Source: Chionoecetes opilio
Lineage: Eukaryota; Arthropoda; Malacostraca; Decapoda; Majidae
Direction: 5' to 3'
NCBI GenBank assembly: GCA_016584305.1
Contig: JACEEZ010020519.1
Location: 181,528 to 245,527 of the forward strand
DNA length: 64,000 bases
In this document: positions 1-10,796 of the stretch, piece by piece
How the letters are laid out: each line of letters starts with the position of its first letter
How positions within the stretch are numbered: the first letter of the stretch is position 1
The notes under the pieces: model-generated
Database searches by the model: none
What the model was told of the DNA's origin: nothing
The model's input: only the letters and a program-made list of their open reading frames with translations
Program-made: the position numbers and the translations under genes

Positions 1-150
1 CTTCACTATGAAAGGAATGTCATCATTCTTCTTTAAAAATTACATAAACTTTAACACATGTCATAGTTTGATTTTTGCATGTAGCTTGACAGCAGACGAC
101 ACATAACCGTCACATGTGAACGATGAACCCAAGTATGCGTAACTAGTACC

Positions 151-453
151 TGTAGTGACTCCAAGGTTGGCTGTCACGCCACCTGCCTAATTACCTCTAA
201 AGGTCACGCCACACAGCTGTGGTGACCTAACTCTGCCGTGACCCAAATTCTTCCGTACCTTCTCGCGCTCCTTGCTTTCGCGACGAGGATCCGGCAGTTA
301 CCTCCCGGCCTGCACAGAGAGAGCACACCATCTCCTCCTCTCTGTGTTCCTCGTGGCCTCCCTTCGCTGTACTTATACATATTTCCGCCGTAATAAACTT
401 GTGTGCGAACTTAGTGTTTGGTCTATCCAGTGTCTAGCTGAGAATATACTACA
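151..453 (+). repeat. 5' LTR of the gypsy element
   Basis: The interval begins TGTAGTGACTCC and ends CTACA, so it has the TG...CA ends of an LTR. It lies directly upstream of a primer-site-like sequence and gag, and it contains an AATAAA signal near 391, as expected at the R/U5 boundary. No 3' LTR exists in the window for comparison, so the boundaries are inferred. The first ~90 bases resemble the ~110 bp tandem units at 61.86-62.19 and 62.74-62.96 kb. Confidence 0.6.
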
Positions 454-475
454 ATTGGTGACCTCGAGTGTAGCT
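454..475 (+). other. putative tRNA primer-binding site
   Basis: The sequence ATTGGTGACCTCGAG starts immediately after the LTR end. TGG followed by a tRNA 3'-end-like stretch is where minus-strand priming occurs in LTR elements. The priming tRNA was not identified. Confidence 0.35.
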
Positions 476-498
476 ACGACACGATAGATACTTACAGT

Positions 499-1315
499 GT
501 GCTCCTCCGCCTCCCGGCTTTCACCTATGACATTGCCACGTGGTTTATACACCTTGAAGCTTTGTGGGCGGGCTCTCCTGATATCACGGATCTCCACAAG
601 TTCCAGGCGCTTGTCAGGGCGATCCCGTCGGACGTCGCTGCCAGCATCTCCTCAGTGCTCACGGCTCCCCCGGCTGACGGTAAATATGAGGCGTTGAAAA
701 CTGCCCTCGTCCAAGCCCTTGGAAGGTCGTGCGAGGCTTACATGGCTGAGCGCGACACGCTCCAATATGACGGACGTCACCCTTCAGCATTCCTCTCCCG
801 TATGCAGGACCTTAACAGGGCTGCGGGTTTCCCATTGTCCGAGGATGTGCTTCGTTACCGCCACACCAGCTTCATGCCCCACCCAGTCCGTGTGCAGCTG
901 GCGGGCTTACGGGGCCCGGTCACTATCAACGAATACTCGGAGCTCGTTGACAAAATTAACGCGGCTTACACCTCGTTCCCCCCTCCTCTGCCCCCCCCCC
1001 CACCACTCCTGTGCCTGCAGCGCCTCCGACGGGTCCGGGCGCCCGCGGTGTTTACCTCAAGTGCACACCCTGCCGGCTCCACGAAATTCCTCAGTGCGCT
1101 GACGACACCCGGGGCGCGAGGGGGCCATGGCAATCCCCTGGCGCACAGCTCTTCAACGGACGCCCGCTTCTCCGATTAGAGGCCACCTTCTCAGCTCTCC
1201 ACTCCCCTACTAGCCGCAAGTTTTGTTATTACCATGGTCGCTTCGGCGCGGCAGCCAGGAATTGTCAGCCTCCATGTTCGTGGTCGGGAAACGACCAGCG
1301 CGGGGAGACGGTGAA
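499..1315 (+). pseudogene. gypsy gag pseudogene
   Basis: Frame 1 from 499 encodes an arthropod gypsy gag core: an aromatic-rich start with WFIHLEALW, then KYEALKTALVQALG near residue 65 and a following helix-rich capsid-like region. There is no ATG at the start, so the N-terminus is missing or altered. Frame is lost in the poly-C/polyproline tract near 992-1002. The C-terminal segment continues in another frame around 1200-1310, with the cysteine-containing motif FCYYHGRFGAAARNCQPPC typical of the end of gag in this clade. It would have formed the virus-like particle. Non-functional as assembled. Confidence 0.7.
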
Positions 1316-1539
1316 TGCGCACCTGTCTCCCGCCCCCACCTCTTGGGCCTCCACCGCGAGGCACTCCGGGCCATGTCATCCTGATGAACAACTCGCCCGA
1401 TCCCCGCATATCGCCGCCCAACTCCCTGCACAGGTCCAGCCGTGCCCCTCCGCCCCTGGTCAACCCACCACAGATTTATGTGTAATCCCGCGCCCGCTCG
1501 CCTACCCAATCTCTTGCAGCGCCTCCGCCTCCGTCGCCA

Positions 1540-3395
1540 GAACTCCCTGGCCGCCGGACGCTGCTTTGGGTGGCCGACACGCTGTCGGGGATACATTACC
1601 TGGTGGATTCGGGGGCGGAGGTCATTGTTGTGCCGCCTTCGTCAGATGACCGCCTCGCCCAGCCCAGCACCGCTTACGACCTTCTGGCCGCCAATAACAC
1701 CCTTAATTTTATTATCGCCACCTATGGTACGCGGACTCTCCGCCTCTCCTTCACGCCTGCCTCGCCCTTCGTCTGGTCTTTCGTGGTGGCTGAGGTGGAT
1801 CAGCCTATCCTGGGTGTGGATTTCCTCTCCTCCCACGACTTGCTCGTTGATTCCCGGCGCAGACGTTTGCTGCATCGCCCAACCAACACGGTCATCCCTA
1901 CCGTGCCCTGCGGGCGGCGAGCGCCCCTCCTGACACACCTACGCCAGGCGGTCCTGCACGACGCTCTTCTCGAGGACTTCCCTCTCCTCACTTCTCAGCG
2001 CTCCAGCCCCGCCAACAGGGATCACAAGGTGACACACACCATCGCCACGACGGGCCCATCTTGTTTTGCTCGACCGCGACGTCTGACTCTTGAACGCCTC
2101 CAGGCGGCGAAAAAGGAGTTTAAGCACTTACTGCAGAGGGGATTCCATCCTATCTACAGAGGGGAGCATTCGACCTTCCGACAGCTGCTGGGCCTCACCT
2201 CTGCATATGGTACTGAAGGCCCAAGAAGGCGAATGGCGCGCGTGCGGCGACTACAGGGATCTCAACGCTATGACTCGGCCGGACCGTTACCCTATTCCAC
2301 ACGTGTTGGATTTTCACAGCATGCTGCACGGGCGGTCAGTCTTTTCGAAGATTGATCTTCTACGGGCCTTCCACCAGATCCCCGTGGCTGACGAGGACGT
2401 GCCGAAGACTGCAGTGACGACGCCTTTCGATCTGTTTGAGTACCCCTACATGAACTTCGGACTACGCAATGCGGCTCAGACCTTCCAGCGCTTAATGGAT
2501 AAAGTATAGTCAGGGGACTCGACTTCGTCGTAGTGTACATCGACGACATCCTTGTCGCCTCATCGTCGCACCAACAACACGAGCTCCACCTGCGCCAGCT
2601 GCTCACTCGCCTTCAGGAGTTTGGTTTAAGGATCCACCCAGCGAAGTGTGTGTTGGCTGCTCCGGCGTTGGACTTCTTGGGCCACAGAGTCACGTCAGCG
2701 GGCTTATCCCCCCTCCCGCAGAAGAAGTCAGCGATCGCGGACTTCCCACGGCCTCATACGGTCAGGAAGCTCAGGGAATTTCTGGGGGTGATTAATTATT
2801 ACCACCGCTTCAATCCCCAAGCTGCCGCTCGGCTCGGCCCCTTACATGACCTCCTAAAGGGGGTAAAGAAAAACTCACCGAAGCCCCTGCAGTGGACTGA
2901 TGAAGCCGAGGGAGCGTTTAACAGCATCAAGCAACAACTCGCTTCCACGACGCTCCTCGCCTACCCAGTCCCCAATGCCCCCACCGTCCTCACTACTGAC
3001 GCCTCAGCAGAAGCGGTGGGCGCTGTCCTCCAGCAGAAGGTGGAGGACGAGTTTCGCCCTATCGCTTTCTTCAGCAAGCGTTTGGAGCCTTTCCAACGCC
3101 TCTACAGCACCTTCGATAGGGAGCTGTTGCCGGTGTATGAGGCCGTGAGACACTTCCGCCACTTTCTGGAGGGCAGGGAGTTTCAAGTATTGACAGATCA
3201 CAAGCCATTAACACACGCTATGGTGCAATCTGACGAAAGTTTCACCCCCCCGGGCCTCCAGACAGCTGGCTTATATATATCCGAGTTTACCACAGACATC
3301 CGCCATATCCCGGGCAGGACAATACCGTGGCCGACGCTCTCTCCCGCTGCGATACAACCCTCCGGATGATGTACGCGGTCACGATGCCTGCGCCG
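1540..3395 (+). pseudogene. gypsy pol pseudogene (protease, RT, RNase H)
   Basis: The aspartic protease carries the LVDSGAEV active-site motif near 1600 and ILGVDFL near 1808. Reverse transcriptase follows, with CGDYRDLN, KIDLLRAFHQIP and the catalytic YIDD box at 2536-2547. RNase H shows TTDASAEAVGAV near 2995, DREL near 3116 and TDHKPL near 3195. Frame changes occur near 2150, at a TAG at 2507-2509 just upstream of YIDD, and near 3310. The chromodomain/integrase part is absent. Order and motifs are diagnostic of Ty3/gypsy; the copy cannot make a functional polyprotein. Confidence 0.85.
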
Positions 3396-3439
3396 TCGGA
3401 CCTGAATGAGAAGGAAATTCCTATTAGATATGTATTGGC

Positions 3440-4070
3440 ACGACACATACTTGCCATCATCCCGCAGTTCCATTACTTGCCGGCATCGTACCGTAATGTC
3501 GATGTTTGCTGGGAATAGTGTGAACACACCTGGGGGAATACCATCTGGCCCACACGCCTTGTCAACCTTCATCCTTCGTATCTGATTGTGCGCCTCTGAG
3601 GGAGGTTCGTCCAAGTCAGGGATGCTAACATCTGTAGTCACGTTCGGTTCCTCATAATAATTAGCTCGTGGAGGGTTCAGTACTTCCTCAAAGTGGTCCC
3701 TAAACTCTGCATCACATGGTAAAGTACCATCACTATAAGCTGATACATCATAGTCACTCTTCCAATTAATGGGCTTTCCATACCCTTGAATCATCCTCAT
3801 ATCCTCCAATAACCTCTCCCATCTCCCTAATTCCATCCTATCTACACGCACTCTCTCCTCATCCTCGGTAACACTGCTCTTCGCACACGCATACAAATGG
3901 TGTGAGAAGTTGCTAACATAAGAATTCAAGTCATCATCCCATATACATGACATTTGTTGTGTGACAATTCTCAAAAAACTATCCTTGTTGATCTTATAGT
4001 ATGTAGCCTACTTGAGAGGCTTTTTGATCAATCTATAGACCTCCCCACCTTTCCAAACAGTGCTGCGTGG
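3440..4070 (-). pseudogene. LINE ORF2 fragment (linker and start of RT domain)
   Basis: Minus-strand translation gives the linker between endonuclease and reverse transcriptase of a non-LTR retrotransposon: FRDHFEEVLNPP, then IPDLDEPPSEAHNQIRRM and KACGPDGIPPGVFTLFPA. The KACGPDGIPPGV block opens the RT domain in many jockey/RTE-type LINEs. The fragment ends where gypsy sequence begins, so one element truncated or invaded the other. No endonuclease or RT catalytic box remains. It differs from the CR1 LINE at 5.1-9.5 kb. Confidence 0.7.
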
Positions 4071-4079
4071 CCTCCTACC

Positions 4080-4352
4080 GTAGATAACACTATAAAGTCG
4101 CCAGGACAACATTTTTTTCGATTTACAGACGTCTGATGGCGTTAATACTTACATTTCTACATCCATGATTTCAAGAAAGTTATAAAGGGCTATCTGGAGA
4201 GTCTGTGTCATTTTGTGTCTTCATCTGTCATATTATGGCTATAAATGAACAAATTACAAAAATATCAACCAAGTGGCGACCTACACTAAGATCGCCAGTT
4301 AGTGTTTATGTTCTGAGTGTCCTCCCGCCGTCGTCGTCGCTCGGAAAAAAAC
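4080..4352 (+). repeat. dispersed repeat family F, copy 1
   Basis: This stretch is the reverse complement of 44618-44870 over about 250 bases with scattered differences. Shared blocks include the CCGTAGATAACACTA...AGTCGCCAGGACAAC start and the TGGCTATAAATGAACAAATTAC block. Its terminal motif also occurs near 46905-46945. No coding potential is seen. Probably a non-autonomous DNA element; boundaries are approximate. Confidence 0.6.
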
Positions 4353-4357
4353 CTGTA

Positions 4358-4830
4358 AAGGCTGGTTCACACTGGGCAAATGTCGGTACTTTGTAGCGCC
4401 GGGAAATCGGCCTCTAGCGGCCGAGTGCAGAGATTACGTTCACACACGCATTAGAGGCGTTTTGGTTAAGGATATAGATACTAAATACCGCCAGAATTTT
4501 AATTTCCTAGTTTCTTTTGTGGATCTCGGAGATTATTCATATACGAGTGGTTGTTCATAAAATTCTTATGTACATATTCTTATAATTCATTTAAAGTTGG
4601 TTTCGTGCCTTATAATGAGGTAACAACATATTTTTTGAAGTTTTGTTGATGTGGTCATATGCGTCAAGGGATGAATATATATATTGGTTTTGCTGTTTAC
4701 ACATGTGTAGCCCATGTAGCTATATTTCTTGATCTATACTTATATTTGAATACTCCCAGTGGTCACCAGCAAAGGTATGAAAACAACAAATCAAGATTTT
4801 CGTCAAAGAGATTACGGTTCCCATCGACAG
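4358..4830 (+). repeat. dispersed repeat family C, uninterrupted copy
   Basis: It begins with TAAAGGCTGGTTCACACTGG, which resembles the terminal repeat of the element at 9.6 kb. Positions ~4455-4570 match 17819-17942 in reverse complement, and ~4571-4790 match 12954-13147 in reverse complement. This copy is therefore the empty site for the 4.7 kb palindrome inserted in the other copy; the target lies around 4570, in ATGTACAT. No gene is visible. Confidence 0.65.
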
Positions 4831-5249
4831 AGACTACAGGCGCAAAGGAACAAATTGGGCACAGAAGGTTATGTTTCGTCTCTGAACTCATGTATGCAGG
4901 AACTATTCACTATCTGAGAAACAAATAAGAGTTAATGTATGTCTAATGTATTTTTATTTACAGATTATACGCTTAAAACTGCTTATATTTCACAATTATC
5001 AACCATTATAACCATTGCAAGAATCTAGATCTGTTATGTATAGGGTAGTATACATAACGATCAGCACGACTAAGGAACTCTATTAATATTATTCCTTATA
5101 TGAACTCACACCATCGTAAAGTCATATAAGAACATAAGAACATAAGAAAATAAGGAAGCTACAAGAGGCCGCGAGGCCTACACGTGCTAGTTCCTGTCAC
5201 CTAACACTACCTACATCCACCTTTCATCCCCATCCATGAACCTATCCAG

Positions 5250-8200
5250 CTACCCTTTAAAGCTCCACAATGACTCAGCACTAACTACCTGTCTACTGAG
5301 ACCATTCCATTCATTCACCACCCTATTTGTGAACCAGTTTTTCCCTATTTCCTTTCTAAATCTACGCTTTTCCAGCTTGAATCCGTTACTTCTTGTTCTA
5401 CCCTGGTTAAAAGCCGTAAGAATTTTTCCTACCTCTCCTTTATTAAATCCCTTATCCACTTAAAAACTTCTTTATCACTTAAAAACTTCTTATCCACTTA
5501 AAAACTTCTATCAGATCGCCCCATACTCGCGTCTCTCGAGTGAGTGTAATTTTAATAACTTCAATCTCCTCTCATAACTAAAGTTACGCATCCCTTGTAT
5601 CATTTTGGTCATCCTTCTCTGCACCTTTTCTAACAACACTATATCCATCCTGTAATACGGAGACCAAAACTGAACTGCATAGTCTAGGTGAGGCCTGACT
5701 AGAGCCAGATAAAGCTTTAGAATAACTTCCGCACTTCTACTTTTAACACTTCTGGTAATGAATCCTATCACTCTATTAGCTCTATTTCTGGCCTCAATAC
5801 ATTGTTTCCTAGGTCGGAGGTCTGGGCTCACCCTCACTCCAAGATCTTTTTCACCTTCTGATCTTTTCAGGCGATACATTGCTTATGGTGTATCTATTAC
5901 CAGGGTTTTTTCTACCAACATTCATAACGCTACATTTATCAATATTAAATTCCATCTGCCATCTGACTCGTTAAACTCGTTAAGTTTATCTAAGTCTCCC
6001 TGCAATATGTTTACGTCAGACTGTGATCCAATAATCCTACCTAACTTAGTATCATCAGCAAACTTGCTGATATCACTGCTAATCCCACTATCCAAGTCGT
6101 TGATGTAAATCAAAAATATTAATGGGCCCAAAACAGACCCTTGTGGAACTCCACTTGTCACCAGTCCCCATTCAGATTTGGAAACCATTAATTGTAACCC
6201 CTTTGTTGCCTATTACTTAGCCAAGCTCTGATCCAATGAAGAACCTTCCCATCTATACCATGAGCCCTAACCTTCTTTAAGAGTCGCTCGTGTGGTACTT
6301 TGTCAAATGCCTTACTAAAGTCCAGATATATTATATCATAATCCTTATCATTATCTGCCGTCTCATAAACTTTCCTATAAAAACTCAATAAATTGGCGAG
6401 ACATGACCTACCCTTGGTGAATCCATGTTATGAATCATTGATCAAACTATGTTTATCTAAGTGCTCTCTAATGTTTTTTGCAATAATAGATTCCAATAAT
6501 TTCCCCCACTGATGTTAGACTTACGGGGCGATAATTTGACTTTAGTCCTCTGTCTCCCTTCTTAAATATGGGAACAACATTTCCTTTCCTCCACAATAAT
6601 GGCACATCGCCTATCTCAACCGATTTCCTAAAAATGTGCACTAACGACTCACTAACAACCTCCTTGCATTCCTTTAATACCCTGGGATACACTTTATCTG
6701 GTTCTGGCGATTTAAATTTTTTCATTTTTTCTATACCCTCCTCCACCATTTCCCTAGTTATCACAATATCTTTGAGTTTCTCCTCATCGCTTCCTTTGAA
6801 CAACTGTTCACTATCAGGTATCGTCTGTGTATCCTCCTCCGTAAAAACACTTAAGAAATAATCATTTAGACTCCTACACATCTCCTCATCCGTTTTTAAA
6901 AGACCTCACCCTGTCCTGACCTTAACGGCCCAACTAACCCCTTGTCTTTGTTTTATAAACCTGATAAAACCCCCTTTTGGGTTCCTTTTCGCCTGTTCTG
7001 CTACTTTAATCTCATAATTTTTCTTAGCAACTCGAGTTAATTTCTTCACTGTCCTCGCCATCACGTTATACTGTTCTTTGTTTACCAATCCTGCCTTGAA
7101 CCTTAAATAAATGTTTCTTTTTACTCCAATGTTGTATTTTAACTTGGTGGTCATCCATTTTGGATCACTCTTTCTGGACCTTATTTCCCTATAAGGAATA
7201 TTTCTTTTCTGTCCGTCAATTATATTCCTTACAAATGAGGTATAATCCTCCTCGGCTCCGACCTCACTTCCCCTTCTAACCTCTCTAATTACCTCCTCAG
7301 CCTGACCTAAACTTCCCTGTCTAACCGTTCTAATTATCTCCTCAGCCTCGACCTCACTACCATATCTGACCGCGCCAATTACCTCCAGGTGCCTTCCTAA
7401 TCCTTCATAATTGGCCTTTCCAGCTGTCCTCGCCCTGTCCTGGGAAAATTTCTCCCTCCTCTATCCCAAACCTCTTATTAATAACCTCCAGGTGTCTTCT
7501 TAATCCGCATAATTGGCCTTTCTGAAATTAGGTATTCGATGCCTATTGCCACTTAATTTTCCAACTTTCCATTTTAAGCTAAATCTGATCTCATAATGGT
7601 CGCTATTATCTAAATTCCCCCCGACCTCCACATTTGTAACTAAATCGTCTCTATTTGTCAGCAATAGATCTAGAATATTATCTCCTCTAGTAGGTTCCTT
7701 GATTGCTTGACTTAGGAAGTTATCCTGGATTTATTTAACAATTCATCTGCATCGCTGTCACCTATGATTAAATCCCAGTCTATATTCCTAAGATTAAAAA
7801 CTCCCACCACGCATAATCGATTATATCTGCAGGCCTTGTTTATTTCTTCCCATATAGGAGCTGAATCCTCTTTACATAAGTTTGGAGGCCTATACACTAC
7901 ACCCAAAACCATTTTCTCAGTTCCCTCCGTAACCTCTACCCATATAGACTATGCTGTCATCTGTTTTTATAACATTGTTAACACAACACTGCAATGCATC
8001 TCTTGCATAAAGCGCAACTCCTCCTCCTCGTCTGCCTACTCTGTCCTTGTGAAATAACTTATACCCAGCTATCTCGACTTCCGGATCGAATACCTTTCCT
8101 GACATATCCAACCATGTTTCTGTTAATGCTATTATATCAAAATCCTCTACACTATTTATTCCTCTCAGGAAATCTATCTTTTTAAAAATACTCCTACAGT

Positions 8201-8294
8201 TTGTATAGTAAACCTTCAAGCAACTCCTCTTTTTTTTGTCAATTTTCCCTTGATCTTTAACTAAACCCCTCCTCTCTCTCTTCTTACGAATCAC
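5250..8294 (-). pseudogene. CR1 LINE ORF2 pseudogene (endonuclease and RT)
   Basis: In element order: AP endonuclease blocks TNCRSIFKK, LTETWLD, GVVYRPPN and a VGVFN block where the usual catalytic GDFN has lost its Asp; then RT blocks [42 protein letters not shown] and the catalytic KFADDTK near 6060; then the C-terminal WSPYY and NWFTNRVVNEWN regions. Frame breaks lie near 7925, 7725, 7490, 6890, 6465-6390, 6188 and 5880. A 45-base unit is repeated three times at about 7248-7382. The protein would nick DNA and reverse transcribe the element RNA, but this copy is dead. Confidence 0.85.
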
Positions 8295-8374
8295 TTTAGT
8301 TCCCTGCCTTCTGAAACTCCTCCTAGTGTCACAAATTTCCTTTACCCCGATCCCCGTGTCTAAACCCCGGTTCT

Positions 8375-9484
8375 CTATCTTAAAAAAGCCTGCAGTGCAT
8401 CTACCTCCCTTTCAAGGGATTCAGACAAGATCTGAACTCCTTTCCTCGAAAAGTGCACCCCGTCCCTGCGGTAGAGGTGGTTATGCCCGAAAAAGAGGTC
8501 CCAGCTGTCGACAAAGGCCCAACCATTGGCTTTGCAATGAAGTGCCAGCCGGCAATTCACCGCAATAGCCCTGGAGTACCACATGTCGTCAACAAAGCGT
8601 CTTGGAAGGACACCACACACCACAGGGAACCCACCCCTGTCCCTAACTTTACCTACAGCTTCCTCACTTCTTACACACTCAACATAATTTCCCCCAGCGC
8701 TCAGGCAGACGATGGGCTTTTTCCCTTGGTCCGCCATGCACTCAACTATCTTGTCACTAACATAACCTATCCCCTTCCCTGGGTAACTCACCGACTTCAT
8801 GCGCATCCCTTCTCTGTCACAGAACCTGCTGTCAAGATGCCTAACCTGACTGTCACCAACAACCAAGATTTTACCTTCGGGTAATGATGTATCGTCTACC
8901 TTCCTAACCTCCGTATCATCCTCTTGCAGCCCCGAGAGTACCTGAAATGAGTTCGTGCACAAAAGATGGTCATTGTTTACCTTTTTCTCCTGCGGGTGGG
9001 CTCCATGATCAACTACCTTCCAAACACCAATCCCTGGTGACTTACTAGGAACCTTAGTAGTCGCTTGAGTCACATCTCGCTCTGGTACCCCTACAGGCAC
9101 ATCATTCGCATGTGCTCCTCCACTCGCTCCACTTGGACCTTCACCTCCACACTTAAGAGAACGTATCTCTATTTCCTGCTTCTTCACAACGCTTTTCAAT
9201 TCGTTCACTTCACTTGCAAAACTCCTTTTCAGGTCTTCGATCGCCTCCAGAATAGTCTTAAGCGCCGCACCACACCCTTCACTACACTCTCCCTCGACCC
9301 TTCTACCTCCCTTAACCTCAGCCTCCTTCACTCCTACCACACTACCACTCTCAACCCCAGCACCAACACACAACACCACTTCACTCTCCGCCTCCACAGC
9401 ACTCTCCATCACAGACGTAGCCATTCTAATCCTGAGAGCTAAACCAAAGCACAACCTCACTTCACGGAGACGACAGGTCGACAT
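8375..9484 (-). CDS. CR1 LINE ORF1, SGNH/GDSL esterase-like protein
   Basis: A continuous 369-codon frame. A second methionine about 20 codons in (MATSVMES) is a plausible alternative start because the first 20 residues look like leader sequence. Residues ~80-115 are charged and heptad-like (EDLKRSFASEVNELKSVV), suggesting a coiled coil for ORF1 multimerisation. Residues ~205-369 form an SGNH-hydrolase-like domain with the GDSQVRHLD nucleophile block and a C-terminal DGVHFSRKG block supplying Asp and His. Such esterase domains are known in CR1 and related ORF1 proteins. I see no PHD or CCHC finger. The frame is intact, but its partner ORF2 is broken, so autonomous activity is unlikely. Confidence 0.75.
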   Translation of the reverse strand: MSTCRLREVRLCFGLALRIRMATSVMESAVEAESEVVLCVGAGVESGSVVGVKEAEVKGGRRVEGECSEGCGAALKTILEAIEDLKRSFASEVNELKSVVKKQEIEIRSLKCGGEGPSGASGGAHANDVPVGVPERDVTQATTKVPSKSPGIGVWKVVDHGAHPQEKKVNNDHLLCTNSFQVLSGLQEDDTEVRKVDDTSLPEGKILVVGDSQVRHLDSRFCDREGMRMKSVSYPGKGIGYVSDKIVECMADQGKKPIVCLSAGGNYVECVRSEEAVGKVRDRGGFPVVCGVLPRRFVDDMWYSRAIAVNCRLALHCKANGWAFVDSWDLFFGHNHLYRRDGVHFSRKGVQILSESLEREVDALQAFLR

Positions 9485-9605
9485 ATAGCTGTAAAGTCAA
9501 ATTAGCAGATTTATCTGCTGTTAAAAGATACCGAATACGGTCTGGGTCTTGGTCTGGGACTCTGGGGAGACTCTGGGCTCAGACTCACTCCAGTCCTATA
9601 CCTAA

Positions 9606-10458
9606 GGCCCGGTTCACACTTCACGTATTTGCTACGTCCGTCTTGTTATCGTGACGTCACCGTGACGTCACGATGACGTTACCTCGTCTCACTGGTCGAT
9701 CACTCCCGCTCGCTCTTATCAGAAAACATTGCAGTATAAAACCTCCTTGCTTTCCTTACTTCCTCCCTTTTGTACCCCATGACACACCTATTACTCCCTT
9801 CACTCCCTGCCCTACCTATATAACGCTATAATTCCTGACAACAGCGCTATTGCAAAGGTTACAAGTGGATTCTGTATAACGGGGTTCACAGGTGTTGCCA
9901 CATATCGCAGTCGTCACGCTATTTTTCAAGTCACTAATAATTACTACCTATTGCACGGCCTGTAGAGGGTGTTGGTGGCGTAGCGTGATGCTGTAGGAAG
10001 GATGGTATATAGTAGCTACTAGAGGGGCACGTAAGAGGGTTAGAACTCTAGAGAACACGAGAAATAACGCATTAAAATACACAGAGGTAGTGGTGTTGGT
10101 GGAGCTTATACAATCAAGCAGCGGTGTCGCTGTTCCGATCTTCAAGCAGCGGGGCACAATATTTTCACATCATGTATGTCTTCCATTACTAATATTGTCT
10201 TCCAGAATCACTGATAATAAATATATTTTAAATCAGACCTTGGAAACAGCATTATTTTGATATTGCAAAACTTAGTTACGTATAATGTTCTATAAATTGT
10301 GGCACCACCGCTCACGCAGCCCGCCAAAAGATCTGGAGGCTCCAATTCTTTTGCCTCCAGACGCACGTCTTTCAAGGTCACACAAGCAGGAAGTGACGTC
10401 ACGATGACGTCACGTTGGCAAGACGGACGTAGCAATTACGTGTAGTGTGAACCCCGCA
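9606..10458. mobile_element. Harbinger-like non-autonomous TIR element
   Basis: Terminal inverted repeats of about 70 bases start GGCCCGGTTCACACTTCACG on the left and pair with the right end at 10385-10458. TAA flanks both sides (9603-9605 and 10459-10461), matching the TWA target duplications of PIF/Harbinger elements. Each TIR carries two TGACGTCA palindromes. No transposase frame is present inside. The 853 bp length fits a MITE. Family assignment rests on the TAA duplication and is inference. Confidence 0.6.
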
Positions 10459-10493
10459 TAATGCTATACCTGGGTTTTTTTTTCTTTTAATAT

Positions 10494-10790
10494 TGTTACG
10501 AACGCGGGTCCTGTGTTGACACTATTTGTAGCCTTCAACGTCGCCGTCACTAGACACGAAGTAGCCGTGGGCAAAGAAAGGCTGGCACGAAGCTTCTTGG
10601 TATATATTTCTGTTTATGTACAACTCTTGACTGTCTGGCAGGAACTCTTCTGCAGGACTCTCTTCCAGGAACTCTACTCTCCTCCCGTGTCAATGGCTAT
10701 ATATATATATATACAAAGTTCTCTTTTTCCAAGAAAGTTCTTGACAATTCTATTTCTCGCACAATCTAGACACACAAACACCTAAGGGTG
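10494..10790 (+). other. possible solo LTR
   Basis: The stretch starts TGTTACGAACGCGGG, contains a TA-rich box near 10700 and ends in CA-rich sequence before the foldback element. These features suggest an LTR, but no clear target duplication or coding partner is seen. Confidence 0.25.
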
Positions 10791-10796
10791 AAACAA

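Larger units (their letters stand above)
151..3420 (+). mobile_element. Ty3/gypsy LTR retrotransposon, 5' half, degenerate
   Basis: A 5' LTR is followed by gag, aspartic protease, reverse transcriptase and RNase H in the order used by Ty3/gypsy (Metaviridae) elements. Integrase and the 3' LTR are missing: homology stops about 3.42 kb, where a LINE fragment in the opposite orientation begins. Reading frame is lost at about 1.0, 2.15, 2.5 and 3.31 kb, so the copy is dead. The polyprotein style, with a zinc-knuckle-like gag end and a short LTR, resembles Mag-like elements common in arthropods; that subfamily call is inference. Confidence 0.85.
5123..9484 (-). mobile_element. CR1-type LINE, nearly full length
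   Basis: The 3' end lies at about 5123-5155, with the short terminal repeats (CTTATGTT type on the element strand) typical of CR1. Upstream in element order come a two-ORF coding region, with ORF1 carrying an SGNH/esterase domain and ORF2 carrying AP endonuclease plus reverse transcriptase. Total length of about 4.4 kb suits CR1. ORF1 is open throughout; ORF2 is interrupted. Related fragments occur at 30.9, 45.86-46.14, 55.0-56.2 and 60.2-61.0 kb, so the family has been active in this genome. The exact 5' end is not resolved. Confidence 0.85.

Noticed and set aside
3198..3440. Continuation of the minus-strand LINE frame into 3198-3440
   Set aside because: This part overlaps gypsy RNase H on the other strand; it is chance read-through past the element junction.
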